Shown here one piece after another: positions 9,612-17,688 of a DNA stretch of 64,000 nt. This DNA comes from CBDCNP01 sp965222425 (GTDB lineage Bacteria; Acidobacteriota; Vicinamibacteria; Marinacidobacterales; DATDRI01), in the NCBI GenBank assembly GCA_965222425.1, contig CBDCTW010000022.1, forward strand, positions 186,001-250,000, in the 5' to 3' direction. Below the pieces are notes generated by a model. The model was not told the DNA's origin and ran no database searches. It saw only the letters and a list, made by a program, of their open reading frames with translations. Both the position numbers and the translations under genes were made by a program. Each line of letters starts with the position of its first letter. The stretch's first letter is position 1.

Positions 9612-10403
9612 CTACGATGTGAAATCGGCGGCATTCTCCGAAGTGATGCAAATGTTCTTCCGGACCTGCCCCGCCTGTCCCAACGGCTTGCCGATCTGGC
9701 CGTCGATCCAATAGGAAACCCCGCCTGCATTGCCCACCGACAAACAGACCTCGGCAGCCTCGAACTTTTTTCGGAACCCGGCCAGTTTAATCCCTTCGTC
9801 GACCGACTCGCCGTCAGTATGCACCTCCAACCAACACGGCTCATCGATCTTCAGGGTCAAACGCAGTTTCCTCATTGCCGGAAGGTCATCTTCGGCCGCT
9901 CGCTCCAGCTCCAGTTCGTTTTTGACGAATGGTAGGCGCGCCGAGTCGGCCACCCTGCTCGTGGTCCTTCTTACTTGGCTTACTTGGCCCGCGGATTGGA
10001 ACGCCTCCAATTGGCTGGGTGTCGGATTCGGTTCGGGCGCTCGACGCCAAACCGCCGCCGCGCCGCTCAAACCCACTCCTGCGATCGCCAATGCCGCCCA
10101 TTTGAGGGCTGAGCCGAGCGGAAGATTCTGGACCGAACGCGCCGCCGGCAATGGCCCGGGTTCCCTGCCGCCCGCCGCGGCGAACTCGTAAGCGGTCACG
10201 AACCGCTCTTCTTCCAAGTCTAGATATCGTGCATACGATCTGACGTAGGCTCGTTGATAGAAGCGGCCGGAGATTATGTTGATGCGACCGGATTCGATCG
10301 CCTCCAGAAAACGCACTCTTACTTTAGTCTCTTCCGCGATCTGACCAAGACGGATTCCTCGGCTCTCTCGCTCGCGTTTCAGTTCTTCACCAAAAGACAA
10401 CAT
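9612..10403 (-). CDS. rodZ: RodZ-like helix-turn-helix membrane protein
   Basis: The 263-residue protein has the RodZ layout. An N-terminal HTH of the Xre/HTH_25 type spans about 1-85 (GEELKRERESRGIRLGQIAE, RFYQRAYVRSYARYL). A membrane helix is at about 100-122 (ALKWAALAIAGVGLSGAAAV). A Pro/Gln-rich linker and a C-terminal DUF4115-like beta domain follow (LRLTLKIDEPCWLEVHTDGE). In rod-shaped bacteria RodZ links MreB to the envelope. Here it opens a cluster with HEAT, J-domain, phosphatase and kinase genes. The linker contains a short 9-base direct repeat (GQVSQV). The start ATG has a promoter-like sequence 80-110 bases upstream. Confidence 0.8.
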   Translation of the reverse strand: MLSFGEELKRERESRGIRLGQIAEETKVRVRFLEAIESGRINIISGRFYQRAYVRSYARYLDLEEERFVTAYEFAAAGGREPGPLPAARSVQNLPLGSALKWAALAIAGVGLSGAAAVWRRAPEPNPTPSQLEAFQSAGQVSQVRRTTSRVADSARLPFVKNELELERAAEDDLPAMRKLRLTLKIDEPCWLEVHTDGESVDEGIKLAGFRKKFEAAEVCLSVGNAGGVSYWIDGQIGKPLGQAGQVRKNICITSENAADFTS

Positions 10404-10483
10404 TATCGAACTTTGTGAAAAGGCGAAGGTCTATCCTCTTCGGCACGTTGTGCTTCCGGGCACACCCGACCCAGGTTGACGCC

Positions 10484-10513
10484 ATTTTGTCAGACCCGCA
10501 TGGAACCTGTCAA
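10484..10513 (-). promoter_or_regulatory. Sigma70-type promoter candidate upstream of rodZ
   Basis: On the minus strand a perfect -35 box TTGACA (10513-10508) is followed after 18 bases by CAAAAT (10489-10484, four of six matches to TATAAT). It lies between the HEAT-like gene and rodZ and points at rodZ, so it may drive the envelope/signalling cluster. Confidence 0.5.
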
Positions 10514-10553
10514 CGTACCCTCCCCACAACGGCCTCATCTGGTTGCTCCTGGC

Positions 10554-11261
10554 CTAGACAAGGATGCGTTCCGCACCCAGTCGGATGACCGGGGGGAGCT
10601 CGTTCTTATCAACCAGTTTCGCGATTGCCCGTGGCGGCAGGGCCGCTAACGCCCGGAGTGCGGTGTGGACCGGTGTTTTTTTGTTCTTGATGACCGCCGT
10701 CCGGACCTCCGGACGGCTCGCCCAACGCTCGGAGTCCGCGACGGCACCCAGCACTTCCGGGGAACTCCCGGGATGGTCGACGATCTGCAAGACCTGAACC
10801 TCACGCAAACGCGGGTTATTGAGAAGCGCGGCGACGACGCGGGCGTTTCCATCACCCAGCAAGCCAGCGATGGCCGTTCGGGCCAGAGTTATTCGCTCCC
10901 CGAGCTCTAGCTCGGCCAGGCGGTCACGCAGGTACCGCTCCGCAACGGTACGAATCGGCATGGAGAGGCGAAAGTTATTCGCTACTTTCAACAGCTCCTT
11001 CCAGAACAGCTGGTTCACCAGCCGGAGCGCCAAAGTCTTGGGGGTCTTGGTGTGATTGACGATGGCCGTTTTGATGATACGGCGCGCATTCCATCGCTCA
11101 TCTCTCGCGATGGCTTCGATGACCGCACTCGGTAGGTCTCGCTTGCGCAGCACCACCAGCACGTGTGCCTCCTCGCTTTGCGGATGCTCCAGGAATGCCG
11201 CCGCCTGTTCGGCGGTGGCGGCAGGGCCCAGGGTATCCACCAACTCGCGGACTTCCATCAT
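10554..11261 (-). CDS. HEAT/LRV-like alpha-helical repeat protein
   Basis: The 235-residue protein has no signal peptide or membrane segment. Repeated helical units such as ARVVAALLNNPRLREVQVLQ and RPEVRTAVIKNKKTPVHTAL resemble leucine-rich-variant or HEAT repeats, which bind other proteins. The motif (N)NPRLxExxVL also appears in the broken HEAT-like gene at 8.5-9.6 kb, so the two are probably paralogues. The gene precedes rodZ in the direction of transcription, but a promoter candidate separates them. No catalytic residues are visible; a scaffold role is inferred. Confidence 0.65.
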   Translation of the reverse strand: MMEVRELVDTLGPAATAEQAAAFLEHPQSEEAHVLVVLRKRDLPSAVIEAIARDERWNARRIIKTAIVNHTKTPKTLALRLVNQLFWKELLKVANNFRLSMPIRTVAERYLRDRLAELELGERITLARTAIAGLLGDGNARVVAALLNNPRLREVQVLQIVDHPGSSPEVLGAVADSERWASRPEVRTAVIKNKKTPVHTALRALAALPPRAIAKLVDKNELPPVIRLGAERILV

Positions 11262-11441
11262 GGTATCACCACGCCTCTCGCGAAGTCAAGCCACTAAGCT
11301 CCCTCGATTTCTTCAACTTTGCCAAGAGCTTTCCTATCGGCCCGCCCCAGGAGAAGTTCGAACCTCCCGCAACGGCCATCCGACCGCCCGTGGGGCAAGC
11401 TTCTCCCAGGCGAGCCTTTCCGCTCGCTGATGGAATAGGAT

Positions 11442-11795
11442 TTAAGAATGCTTTTCGTGGGTTGCGACGGCATGCGGCTCTCGGTCGTTCCTCGCCGAAG
11501 CGCCGCGGTCCGGTGACCCGTCTCCCAGCGGCACCCCACCTAGAAACAGCGAAGTAGAGGTCGAGCTCCGCGCTTTCCATCCTATAACTTCGTGCAGCCC
11601 GATGTAGATGTTCGCGACTCCAAGCCCAGAAACTGCGCCGCGGAACATTGGGTTCAAAACGACGTCGCTAAGCGCCGGGTACGCTTGTAGAAAGTAGTTA
11701 CGCTCCCAAATCACCGACCATGGAACGAGTAGCAAAAAAACGCCTACTTCGAGACAGATCAAAACATACAGCACGAACCACTGACGGTCTCCCAT
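11442..11795 (-). CDS. Small membrane protein of unknown function
   Basis: The 117-residue frame has two membrane helices in its first 75 residues (FVLYVLICLEVGVFLLLVPW and FRGAVSGLGVANIYIGLHEV) separated by a loop with aromatic residues. The part after residue 75 (SSTSTSLFLGG onward) is polar, low in hydrophobicity and poorly protein-like, so the functional protein may end earlier and the tail could reflect a frameshift. I do not recognise a named family. The 180 bases after it, up to the HEAT-like gene, hold nothing I can identify. Confidence 0.5.
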   Translation of the reverse strand: MGDRQWFVLYVLICLEVGVFLLLVPWSVIWERNYFLQAYPALSDVVLNPMFRGAVSGLGVANIYIGLHEVIGWKARSSTSTSLFLGGVPLGDGSPDRGASARNDREPHAVATHEKHS

Positions 11796-11945
11796 TACGT
11801 CGCTCTAGTGCCTACGGACAGCGGTTTGGCATCGTTCCAACCAGCTTTGCCGAAAAACCGCAACTTCTTCCACGCGAAGCTAGAATGGCTAGTGAACTCG
11901 GGTGTCCGGCCCCCGACCGCGCGGAACACACACTGGTGCCCTGTA

Positions 11946-14900
11946 TCAGTTCTTGGTGGCCTGTAAGCCGCTAACCCGGTCCTTGACGTCACGAGAACGA
12001 GCGTTCACACGGTAAATGTCCATGTAAAGCTCGAGGGCACGTTCGGGTTCACCCGCTGACTCGTACGCGATCGCCAGATCGTAGCGGAGACCGTGCTGCT
12101 CTTCTTCACTCCGGCCAGGGGAGTTGAGCCCCTTCTCGAACCATTTGATGGCGATCTGGGGCATTCCCTTTTCTAGAAAGCAAAGTCCCAACATGCTGCA
12201 GCATTCTAGAAGCCGACTCTCGTCCTTGGACGCCAACTGAAACTCTGCGATGGCCTCATCTAGGAGCCCCCTCTCCTTGTACGCAATCCCGAGGTTGTAA
12301 CGGGTGTCGTAGTCTTCGGCGCCGAGCTGCTTTTCAACTCCCTTTTTGAACTCTCGGAACATTTCATCGAGGCCGGGGTCGCTGAGCGCGTCGGCAGAAT
12401 TTCCGGTTGGCGAAGTCTCCTCCTCCACTGCACTTTGTGTTCCGAAGACCTCGTTGGAAAGCTCGGAGGCCAAGTCGATGTACTCACCTTTGATGCCGGC
12501 TGGACCGCTCAAAACCGACTCGACCTGGTCTGGCTCGGCGACTCCTTCCAACGCGGCCAGGGGCTCCTCTTCAATTTCAGCGACGTCAGGGGTGGCGAGA
12601 ACATCGGGGACGTTTGTGACCTGGCCAAGCGATACCTGCGGTTCGGCTTCTTCAGCTGCAGGCGCCGGAGTACTCGCTGCAGCAGCGAGTGACTCCTCGA
12701 CCAAGGAAGCCCCTTCGGATGCGGTCGCCGATGCCTCCGCTTCCTCCTGCAGCTGAGCAACCGAAAAGCCGACCTCGTCGATCTTTGCAAGAACCTGCGG
12801 GTCCTCGGGACGCTTCTTGAGAATCTCCCGCAGCGTATCACGGGCGTCTTCGTAGAGCCCCAAGACCATGTATTCATCCACTTCGGCAAGATCGTCTCGA
12901 GCCGCTGAGGCGGCCGGCACGGGTTCCGGAGTGGGCGCGACTGTCGGAGCGGATGGTTGACCGGGTGGTCGGGTTCGGTCTTCCTCGTCCTCAACTTCCT
13001 CGACATCTTCAACGGGCGAATCTACTTCTGACGCCACAGATGGCTCGGGAATTTCTGCGGGGCCCTCGTCGAACTCGACTTGATCATCGTCCTCCGGCTC
13101 TTCCCCTGCGATCCCATCTAGATCGATCTCGACATCCTCAGGAGCGGACGACGACTCCCCAACGATCGAGATCTCGTCGCTCGGAATGCTCAACTTGTCG
13201 GTTACCGGCGTCGGTTCTTCTACTTCATGCTCTTCGGACGCGGTTCCAATCTCGCTGGCGACATCATCATCCATGTCGACTTCGACTGAGAACTCGTCCG
13301 GTGCCTCGTCGATGACAACCTCGACATCGTCGCCAGACGCAGAAACAGAAGCGGACGGCTGTTCTTCATCAGCAGGCTCAGCAGGCTTAACGGCGAGGGG
13401 TAAATCATCTTCGTCCATCGAGACCGCAACGTCCGGTTCGACGCTTTGCTCAGCCGTCGCGGCGGGGGACACCTCGACGTCCATCGCCAAATCGTCGTAC
13501 GGCTCCGGGGACTCCGGCGTGAGATCGATTTCGTCCTCCGGCACCAAGGATTCGGCGGGAATCTCCTCCAACGCTGGGTTGATACTACGAGCCTCGATGC
13601 AAGCCTTCTCGGCGTTCTCGTTCTGCCCCAACCGAGCGTAGATGGTCGACAACTGAGCTAGCTCTTCGGCGGCCTCGTTGCTCATGCCCTGATCACGATA
13701 GACTTCGATCAGTGTCTCGCGGGCGGCGGTATGAAAACGGAACCGGTCGAGAACATCCTTGAGCTGCTCTACCGCCTTGTCCACTAGCCCGTAACGAACG
13801 AAGACCTCGGCCTCGGTCATCTTCTCCTTGATGTTCTCCTCGTCCTCGGGACTCAGCGTTGCGACCGCATCGATCTCCTGCTGTGTTTGCTCCGAGGGAG
13901 CCTCGACGACCGATGGCTCCGCCGGGAACGGCCCGGAGACCGCCTCGTCGAGGTCGATGACTGGCTCCGGTGCTTCCACCATATCGATATCCAACTCGAC
14001 CGCGGGTTGGACGTCTTCGTCCGCCACGTCGGGCACCCCTGGAACGTCTAGAGTAGGCGGAGCAGGCGGACTAGACGAAGCGCTAGAAGTGAGGGCAGGA
14101 ATAGCTGGAGCCGCCGGAGCTCCCAGTTTGGATTTGAGGAAACGCACTCGATCCTTGTGCTGTGAGTTCTCCGGCTCCAATTCGATAATCTGCTCCGCGA
14201 CTCGAACCGCTTTCTTGTAATCGCCCTGCTCGGAGTATGCCTCACAGAGTTTGTCGTAGGCGCCCGTTCTCCCGGCGTCCTGTTTCAAGACGGTTTGGAC
14301 TTCGACCAACTTCAACAGCGTCTTGATGTGATGCGGATCGCGGTTCAGAATCTTTTGGAGGTGGGCGACTGCCTTTTCTCCTTCTTTTTTAGCAACGAGG
14401 TTGTCCACCGCCGGCACGAAAATTTCGAGCGCCCGATCGCAGTTCCCTTGGGCGATCGCCAACTCCGCCAAACGGCTCGCGTGATCCGCGTTATCGGGCT
14501 CGAGCTCGGTGAGACGTCCGAACAGGGTTTCGGCCTCGGCGGCCCGACCCGCGCCCATATAGGCTTCGCCGAGACGCGAGAGCAATTCCACATCTCGCGG
14601 GTGTTGCTCCCGCACCTCCTCGAGCAGTTGAATGGCCTTGTCGTGATGCCCCTGAAGGATGGCCGCTTGAGCCAACTTGGTCCTCCACAATCGACTGGCG
14701 TTGTCGATGCGGAGGCCCTTTTCCATGATCTGGATCGCCTCCGCCACCAACCCCTTGTTGATGAACTCATCGGCGATGCCCACGTACTCGGCGACCGCCT
14801 CCTCGACCTTGCCTTCTCGCTCCAGAAACTCGGCGAACTTGTAGCGGACTTTCAAATCGGACGGATCGATCTCGGCGAGCTTCTTGAAGACTTCGGTAGC

Positions 14901-15293
14901 CTGCCGTTTGTGGCCGCTCTTCGCGTATAGCTCAACCAAGGCTTGATACTGCACCTTGGCCTCCATCAACAAACCCTGAATCACCTGCAGCTCGGCCAGA
15001 TTGCGCATAGCCGTTTCGTTCTGAGGATCCAAGCGCAGGATCATCTTGTGCGTGGCGATGGCGCGGACGTTGAAACCATCCTGGCGGTAATAGTCCGCGA
15101 TTTGAGCGTATTTCTTTATGGCTTCGTCGTTTCGCCCAATGCGGGCATAGAGGTCACCGATTTGGCGAATGGTGCTCCAATCCTTGCGATTGGCGGCTAC
15201 CCATTTTTCGTACTCGGCGATGGCCTTCTCAACCTTGCCGGAGTGGATATACTTGTCGGCGGTCTTGAAGATCCGGTCTCGGTTCAGCGCCAT
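11946..15293 (-). CDS. Large TPR protein with long acidic linkers
   Basis: The 1115-residue protein starts MALNRDRIFKTADKYIHSGK. Residues 1 to about 390 are tandem TPR units (AIAEYEKWVAANRKDWSTIR, AIATHKMILRLDPQNETAMR, YKKAVRVAEQIIELEPENSQ). A Glu/Asp/Pro/Val-rich linker follows. More TPR blocks occur near 480-580 (DKAVEQLKDVLDRF), 800-850 (YEDARDTLREILKKRPEDPQ) and 1010-1110 (ALELYMDIYRVNARSRDV), separated by strongly acidic low-complexity stretches. No signal peptide is present, so a cytoplasmic scaffold is inferred. Similar large TPR proteins are common in Acidobacteriota and Myxococcota; a specific role is not known. It lies just downstream of the rplS operon in the same direction. Confidence 0.75.
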   Translation of the reverse strand: MALNRDRIFKTADKYIHSGKVEKAIAEYEKWVAANRKDWSTIRQIGDLYARIGRNDEAIKKYAQIADYYRQDGFNVRAIATHKMILRLDPQNETAMRNLAELQVIQGLLMEAKVQYQALVELYAKSGHKRQATEVFKKLAEIDPSDLKVRYKFAEFLEREGKVEEAVAEYVGIADEFINKGLVAEAIQIMEKGLRIDNASRLWRTKLAQAAILQGHHDKAIQLLEEVREQHPRDVELLSRLGEAYMGAGRAAEAETLFGRLTELEPDNADHASRLAELAIAQGNCDRALEIFVPAVDNLVAKKEGEKAVAHLQKILNRDPHHIKTLLKLVEVQTVLKQDAGRTGAYDKLCEAYSEQGDYKKAVRVAEQIIELEPENSQHKDRVRFLKSKLGAPAAPAIPALTSSASSSPPAPPTLDVPGVPDVADEDVQPAVELDIDMVEAPEPVIDLDEAVSGPFPAEPSVVEAPSEQTQQEIDAVATLSPEDEENIKEKMTEAEVFVRYGLVDKAVEQLKDVLDRFRFHTAARETLIEVYRDQGMSNEAAEELAQLSTIYARLGQNENAEKACIEARSINPALEEIPAESLVPEDEIDLTPESPEPYDDLAMDVEVSPAATAEQSVEPDVAVSMDEDDLPLAVKPAEPADEEQPSASVSASGDDVEVVIDEAPDEFSVEVDMDDDVASEIGTASEEHEVEEPTPVTDKLSIPSDEISIVGESSSAPEDVEIDLDGIAGEEPEDDDQVEFDEGPAEIPEPSVASEVDSPVEDVEEVEDEEDRTRPPGQPSAPTVAPTPEPVPAASAARDDLAEVDEYMVLGLYEDARDTLREILKKRPEDPQVLAKIDEVGFSVAQLQEEAEASATASEGASLVEESLAAAASTPAPAAEEAEPQVSLGQVTNVPDVLATPDVAEIEEEPLAALEGVAEPDQVESVLSGPAGIKGEYIDLASELSNEVFGTQSAVEEETSPTGNSADALSDPGLDEMFREFKKGVEKQLGAEDYDTRYNLGIAYKERGLLDEAIAEFQLASKDESRLLECCSMLGLCFLEKGMPQIAIKWFEKGLNSPGRSEEEQHGLRYDLAIAYESAGEPERALELYMDIYRVNARSRDVKDRVSGLQATKN

Positions 15294-15400
15294 CCCTCAG
15301 TCCCTCACCCTATGGACATCCTGACAGCCTGACAGGCCGCCCGGTTAGACCGCCGCCCGGCTGATGTTGCCGATCTTGCCGATTGCGTTCGCTCATGGCG

Positions 15401-15754
15401 CTAGGTGGTGAGCCTTCTCTTCTCCCTCAGGCGGGCGGCTTTACCCTTGCGACCCCGCATGTAGTACAGCTTGGCCCGGCGCACGTGATGAGATCGAAGG
15501 ACCTCGATCTTCTCGATGGTTGGTGCATGGATGGGGAAGATCCGCTCTACACCATGGCCGAAGGATGTCTTCCTGATCGTCATGGTGGCCCGCGGCCCAC
15601 CATGCTTGAGCGCGATGATCATCCCCTCGAAAATCTGCACCCGCTCTTTGTCGCCCTCCTTAACCTTCACGTGTACCTTTACGGTATCTCCGGCTTTCAA
15701 AGCCGGTATACCTTCTCTCAACTCTCGTGAATCCAGTTTTTCCATGACACCCAT
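15401..15754 (-). CDS. rplS: Large ribosomal subunit protein bL19
   Basis: The 117-residue protein matches bL19, which sits at the subunit interface of the 50S ribosome. Visible signatures are LREGIPALKAGDTVKVHVKV near the N-terminus, RVQIFEGMIIALKHGG in the middle, GVERIFPIHAPTIEKIEV and the basic C-terminal RAKLYYMRGRKGKAARLREK. The frame is open much further upstream, but ATG 15754 follows GAGAGG at seven bases and gives the usual family length. It is the last gene of the ffh-rpsP-khpA-rimM-trmD-rplS cluster. Confidence 0.97.
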   Translation of the reverse strand: MGVMEKLDSRELREGIPALKAGDTVKVHVKVKEGDKERVQIFEGMIIALKHGGPRATMTIRKTSFGHGVERIFPIHAPTIEKIEVLRSHHVRRAKLYYMRGRKGKAARLREKRRLTT

Positions 15755-15828
15755 TGCTAAACCTCTCAAGCAATCAAAATCGTATAAAGACCTGTTTGAA
15801 CCGGGCGACCAGGAGCCTCGGTCACTCG

Positions 15829-16584
15829 TTAGTGCGTTGCTGAGCTCTTCACCAAACCCTCGAGCTCGTTCAGAATCTCGCGCTCCTCTTTGTCCAAATC
15901 GGCGCTCGCCAGCAGCTCGGGCCGCCGGGTCCGCGTAGCACGAAGTGCCTTTTCCTTTCGCCAGCGTCGGATAGCGGCATGATTGCCGGAAAGAAGCACC
16001 TCCGGCACCCTCATGCCCCGAAATTCCACCGGCCTCGTGTAATGAGGACAATCCAACAGACCTCGGCTGAAAGAGTCTTCTTGTGCTGAAAGTGGGTCCG
16101 AGATGGCACCAGGAAGCAACCGTACTACCGCGTCCACGACAACCATGCTCGGAAGCTCCCCACCCGACAGCACATAGTCTCCGATGGAAATCTCCTCCGC
16201 TCCGGTAGCCCCGAGGAACCGTTCGTCCACGTCCTCATAGCGACCGGAAACGAGCACGAGTTGCTTCAGCTTGGCGAGCCGCTCCACCCGATCCTGGCGC
16301 AGAGGTGCGCCTCGCGGGGAGAGCAAGATCACCGCCCGCTCTGCTTCCGGCAGCCGACCTTCGGTCACCGCCTCGACGGCTTCCACCAAGGGCTCGACCT
16401 TCATCACCAAACCCGGCCCACCGCCATAAGGTGAGTCGTCGGTCGTACGATGCCGGTCATGGGTCCAGCGACGCAGGTTATGCACACGAATGTCCACTCG
16501 TCCCGCCTCACGGGCCTTGCCAAGGACACCCCAATCGAGCGCCCGAAACATGTCCGGAAAGATGGTGACGATGTCAATTCGCAT
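15829..16584 (-). CDS. trmD: tRNA (guanine-N1)-methyltransferase
   Basis: The 251-residue SPOUT-class enzyme makes m1G37 in tRNAs, using S-adenosylmethionine, and prevents +1 frameshifting. The start MRIDIVTIFPDMF, the segment DDSPYGGGPGLVMKVEPL, the knot-forming GRYEDVDERFL and SIGDYVLSGGELPSMVVVDA, and the C-terminal region with DCPHYTRPVEFRGM are all characteristic of TrmD. The first codons overlap the end of rimM by 11 bases, a standard arrangement that couples the two genes. Confidence 0.97.
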   Translation of the reverse strand: MRIDIVTIFPDMFRALDWGVLGKAREAGRVDIRVHNLRRWTHDRHRTTDDSPYGGGPGLVMKVEPLVEAVEAVTEGRLPEAERAVILLSPRGAPLRQDRVERLAKLKQLVLVSGRYEDVDERFLGATGAEEISIGDYVLSGGELPSMVVVDAVVRLLPGAISDPLSAQEDSFSRGLLDCPHYTRPVEFRGMRVPEVLLSGNHAAIRRWRKEKALRATRTRRPELLASADLDKEEREILNELEGLVKSSATH

Positions 16585-17116
16585 TGAGTGCTACCAGTCC
16601 CTCCGGAACGTCTACCTCTACGCGGCTTCGCTCCGTGTCGACGGATTTACAGATCGCCTCACAAAGAGGAATGAGAGTCTCCCCTGCCTTCGAGTCCCTA
16701 ACCACCAACAGATCGGCACCGCCGGTGGTCAAGATTTCCTCGACGACGCCCAGATAACCTCGTTGCCTGTCCCAAACGCCGCAGCCACGAACACGGAAGT
16801 GATAATGGCTGCCCTCCGGCAACGGTTCGAGCTCCGACTCCAGAATGCGAAGCTCCCGGCCCGACAACCGTTCCGCCTCTCCGATACCCGTGATCCCCTC
16901 GAACTTGATGATCGGCCTTCCCCCCTGCTGGCGAACCCACTCCACCGGCAATGCGGAGACACTCCCATCCTCGTTGTCGGTAAACACCCGAGTCAACTTC
17001 TCGAATCGATTCGGGAAATCGGTAAGCGGGTTTACCGCCACCTCGCCATTTCGACCCTGAGCGCGAGCCACTCGTCCGACGGCGACCAACTCTCGCCAGT
17101 TTGGTGCGACTTCCAT
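16574..17116 (-). CDS. rimM: 16S rRNA processing protein RimM
   Basis: The 180-residue protein has the two-domain RimM layout: an N-terminal beta-barrel (LVAVGRVARAQGRNGEVAVN) and a PRC-barrel-like C-terminal domain (GVWDRQRGYLGVVEEILTTG, LIPLCEAICKSVD). It helps maturation of the 30S head by binding uS19. It lies nine bases after the KH-domain gene and overlaps trmD. Nothing unusual is seen. Confidence 0.95.
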   Translation of the reverse strand: MEVAPNWRELVAVGRVARAQGRNGEVAVNPLTDFPNRFEKLTRVFTDNEDGSVSALPVEWVRQQGGRPIIKFEGITGIGEAERLSGRELRILESELEPLPEGSHYHFRVRGCGVWDRQRGYLGVVEEILTTGGADLLVVRDSKAGETLIPLCEAICKSVDTERSRVEVDVPEGLVALNAN

Positions 17117-17124
17117 GTTAGACC

Positions 17125-17355
17125 TTACTCAATGATTTCAAGATGGAACCGCTTACGAAGCTTCATGCCGGCAGCCGACAGGATTGTGCGGATCGCCCGA
17201 GCAGTACGCCCTTGCTTGCCGATGACTTTTCCCAAATCCTCCTGAGCGACCTTGAGCTCGAGAATGATCGTTTGCTCCCCTCCCACTTCCGACACCGAAA
17301 CCTCATCCGGGTTGTCGACTAGTGCTTTCGCAATGAGCTCCAATAATTCCTTCAT
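17125..17355 (-). CDS. khpA: KH-domain RNA-binding protein KhpA
   Basis: The 76-residue protein is a single KH domain with the GxxG loop in VIGKQGRTARAIRTIL, and the family start MKELLELIAKALVDNPDEV. KhpA proteins bind RNA and in some bacteria influence cell division and elongation. Its place between rpsP and rimM is highly conserved. The length is normal. Confidence 0.95.
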   Translation of the reverse strand: MKELLELIAKALVDNPDEVSVSEVGGEQTIILELKVAQEDLGKVIGKQGRTARAIRTILSAAGMKLRKRFHLEIIE

Positions 17356-17404
17356 CTATGTCCCTCCCGCTCGCTTCCGGTCCAGTCGCTGCCTGAGCTA
17401 AGCT

Positions 17405-17641
17405 CTACGAGGGCGTCCGCTTCAAGAGACTACGAACGGTGTCTGTCGCGTGGGCTCCCTTCGAGAGCCAGTACTGAACCCGTTCGCGATCGAAAACCTC
17501 CGCTTGGCCCTCCCGCTTGGGGTCGTAGGTTCCAAGGCTTTCCACGATGCTTCCACCGCGGCCGGTCACTGAATCAGATACAACTATGCGATAGTGCGGT
17601 CGCTTCTTGCGACCTAAACGTGCTAAACGAATCGTCAACAT
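17405..17641 (-). CDS. rpsP: Small ribosomal subunit protein bS16
   Basis: The 78-residue product begins MLTIRLARLGRKKRPHYRIV, the bS16 signature, and contains FDRERVQYWLSKGAHATDTV. It is a primary binder in 30S assembly. The frame is open 13 codons further upstream; ATG 17641 matches the family start and has a GGCGAGAG ribosome-binding region. It follows ffh by 47 bases. Confidence 0.97.
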   Translation of the reverse strand: MLTIRLARLGRKKRPHYRIVVSDSVTGRGGSIVESLGTYDPKREGQAEVFDRERVQYWLSKGAHATDTVRSLLKRTPS

Positions 17642-17688
17642 GGGTTGTAACTCTCGCCTCGCTTTCGAACAGTTAGTCATGGTTTGGC

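Noticed and set aside
11266..11580. Minus-strand frame after the HEAT-like gene
   Set aside because: Its composition is Arg/Gly-rich with no domain, and it overlaps the small membrane gene in another frame.
15755..16051. N-terminal extension of rplS
   Set aside because: It overlaps trmD, has no bL19 similarity, and ATG 15754 has a ribosome-binding site and the family length.
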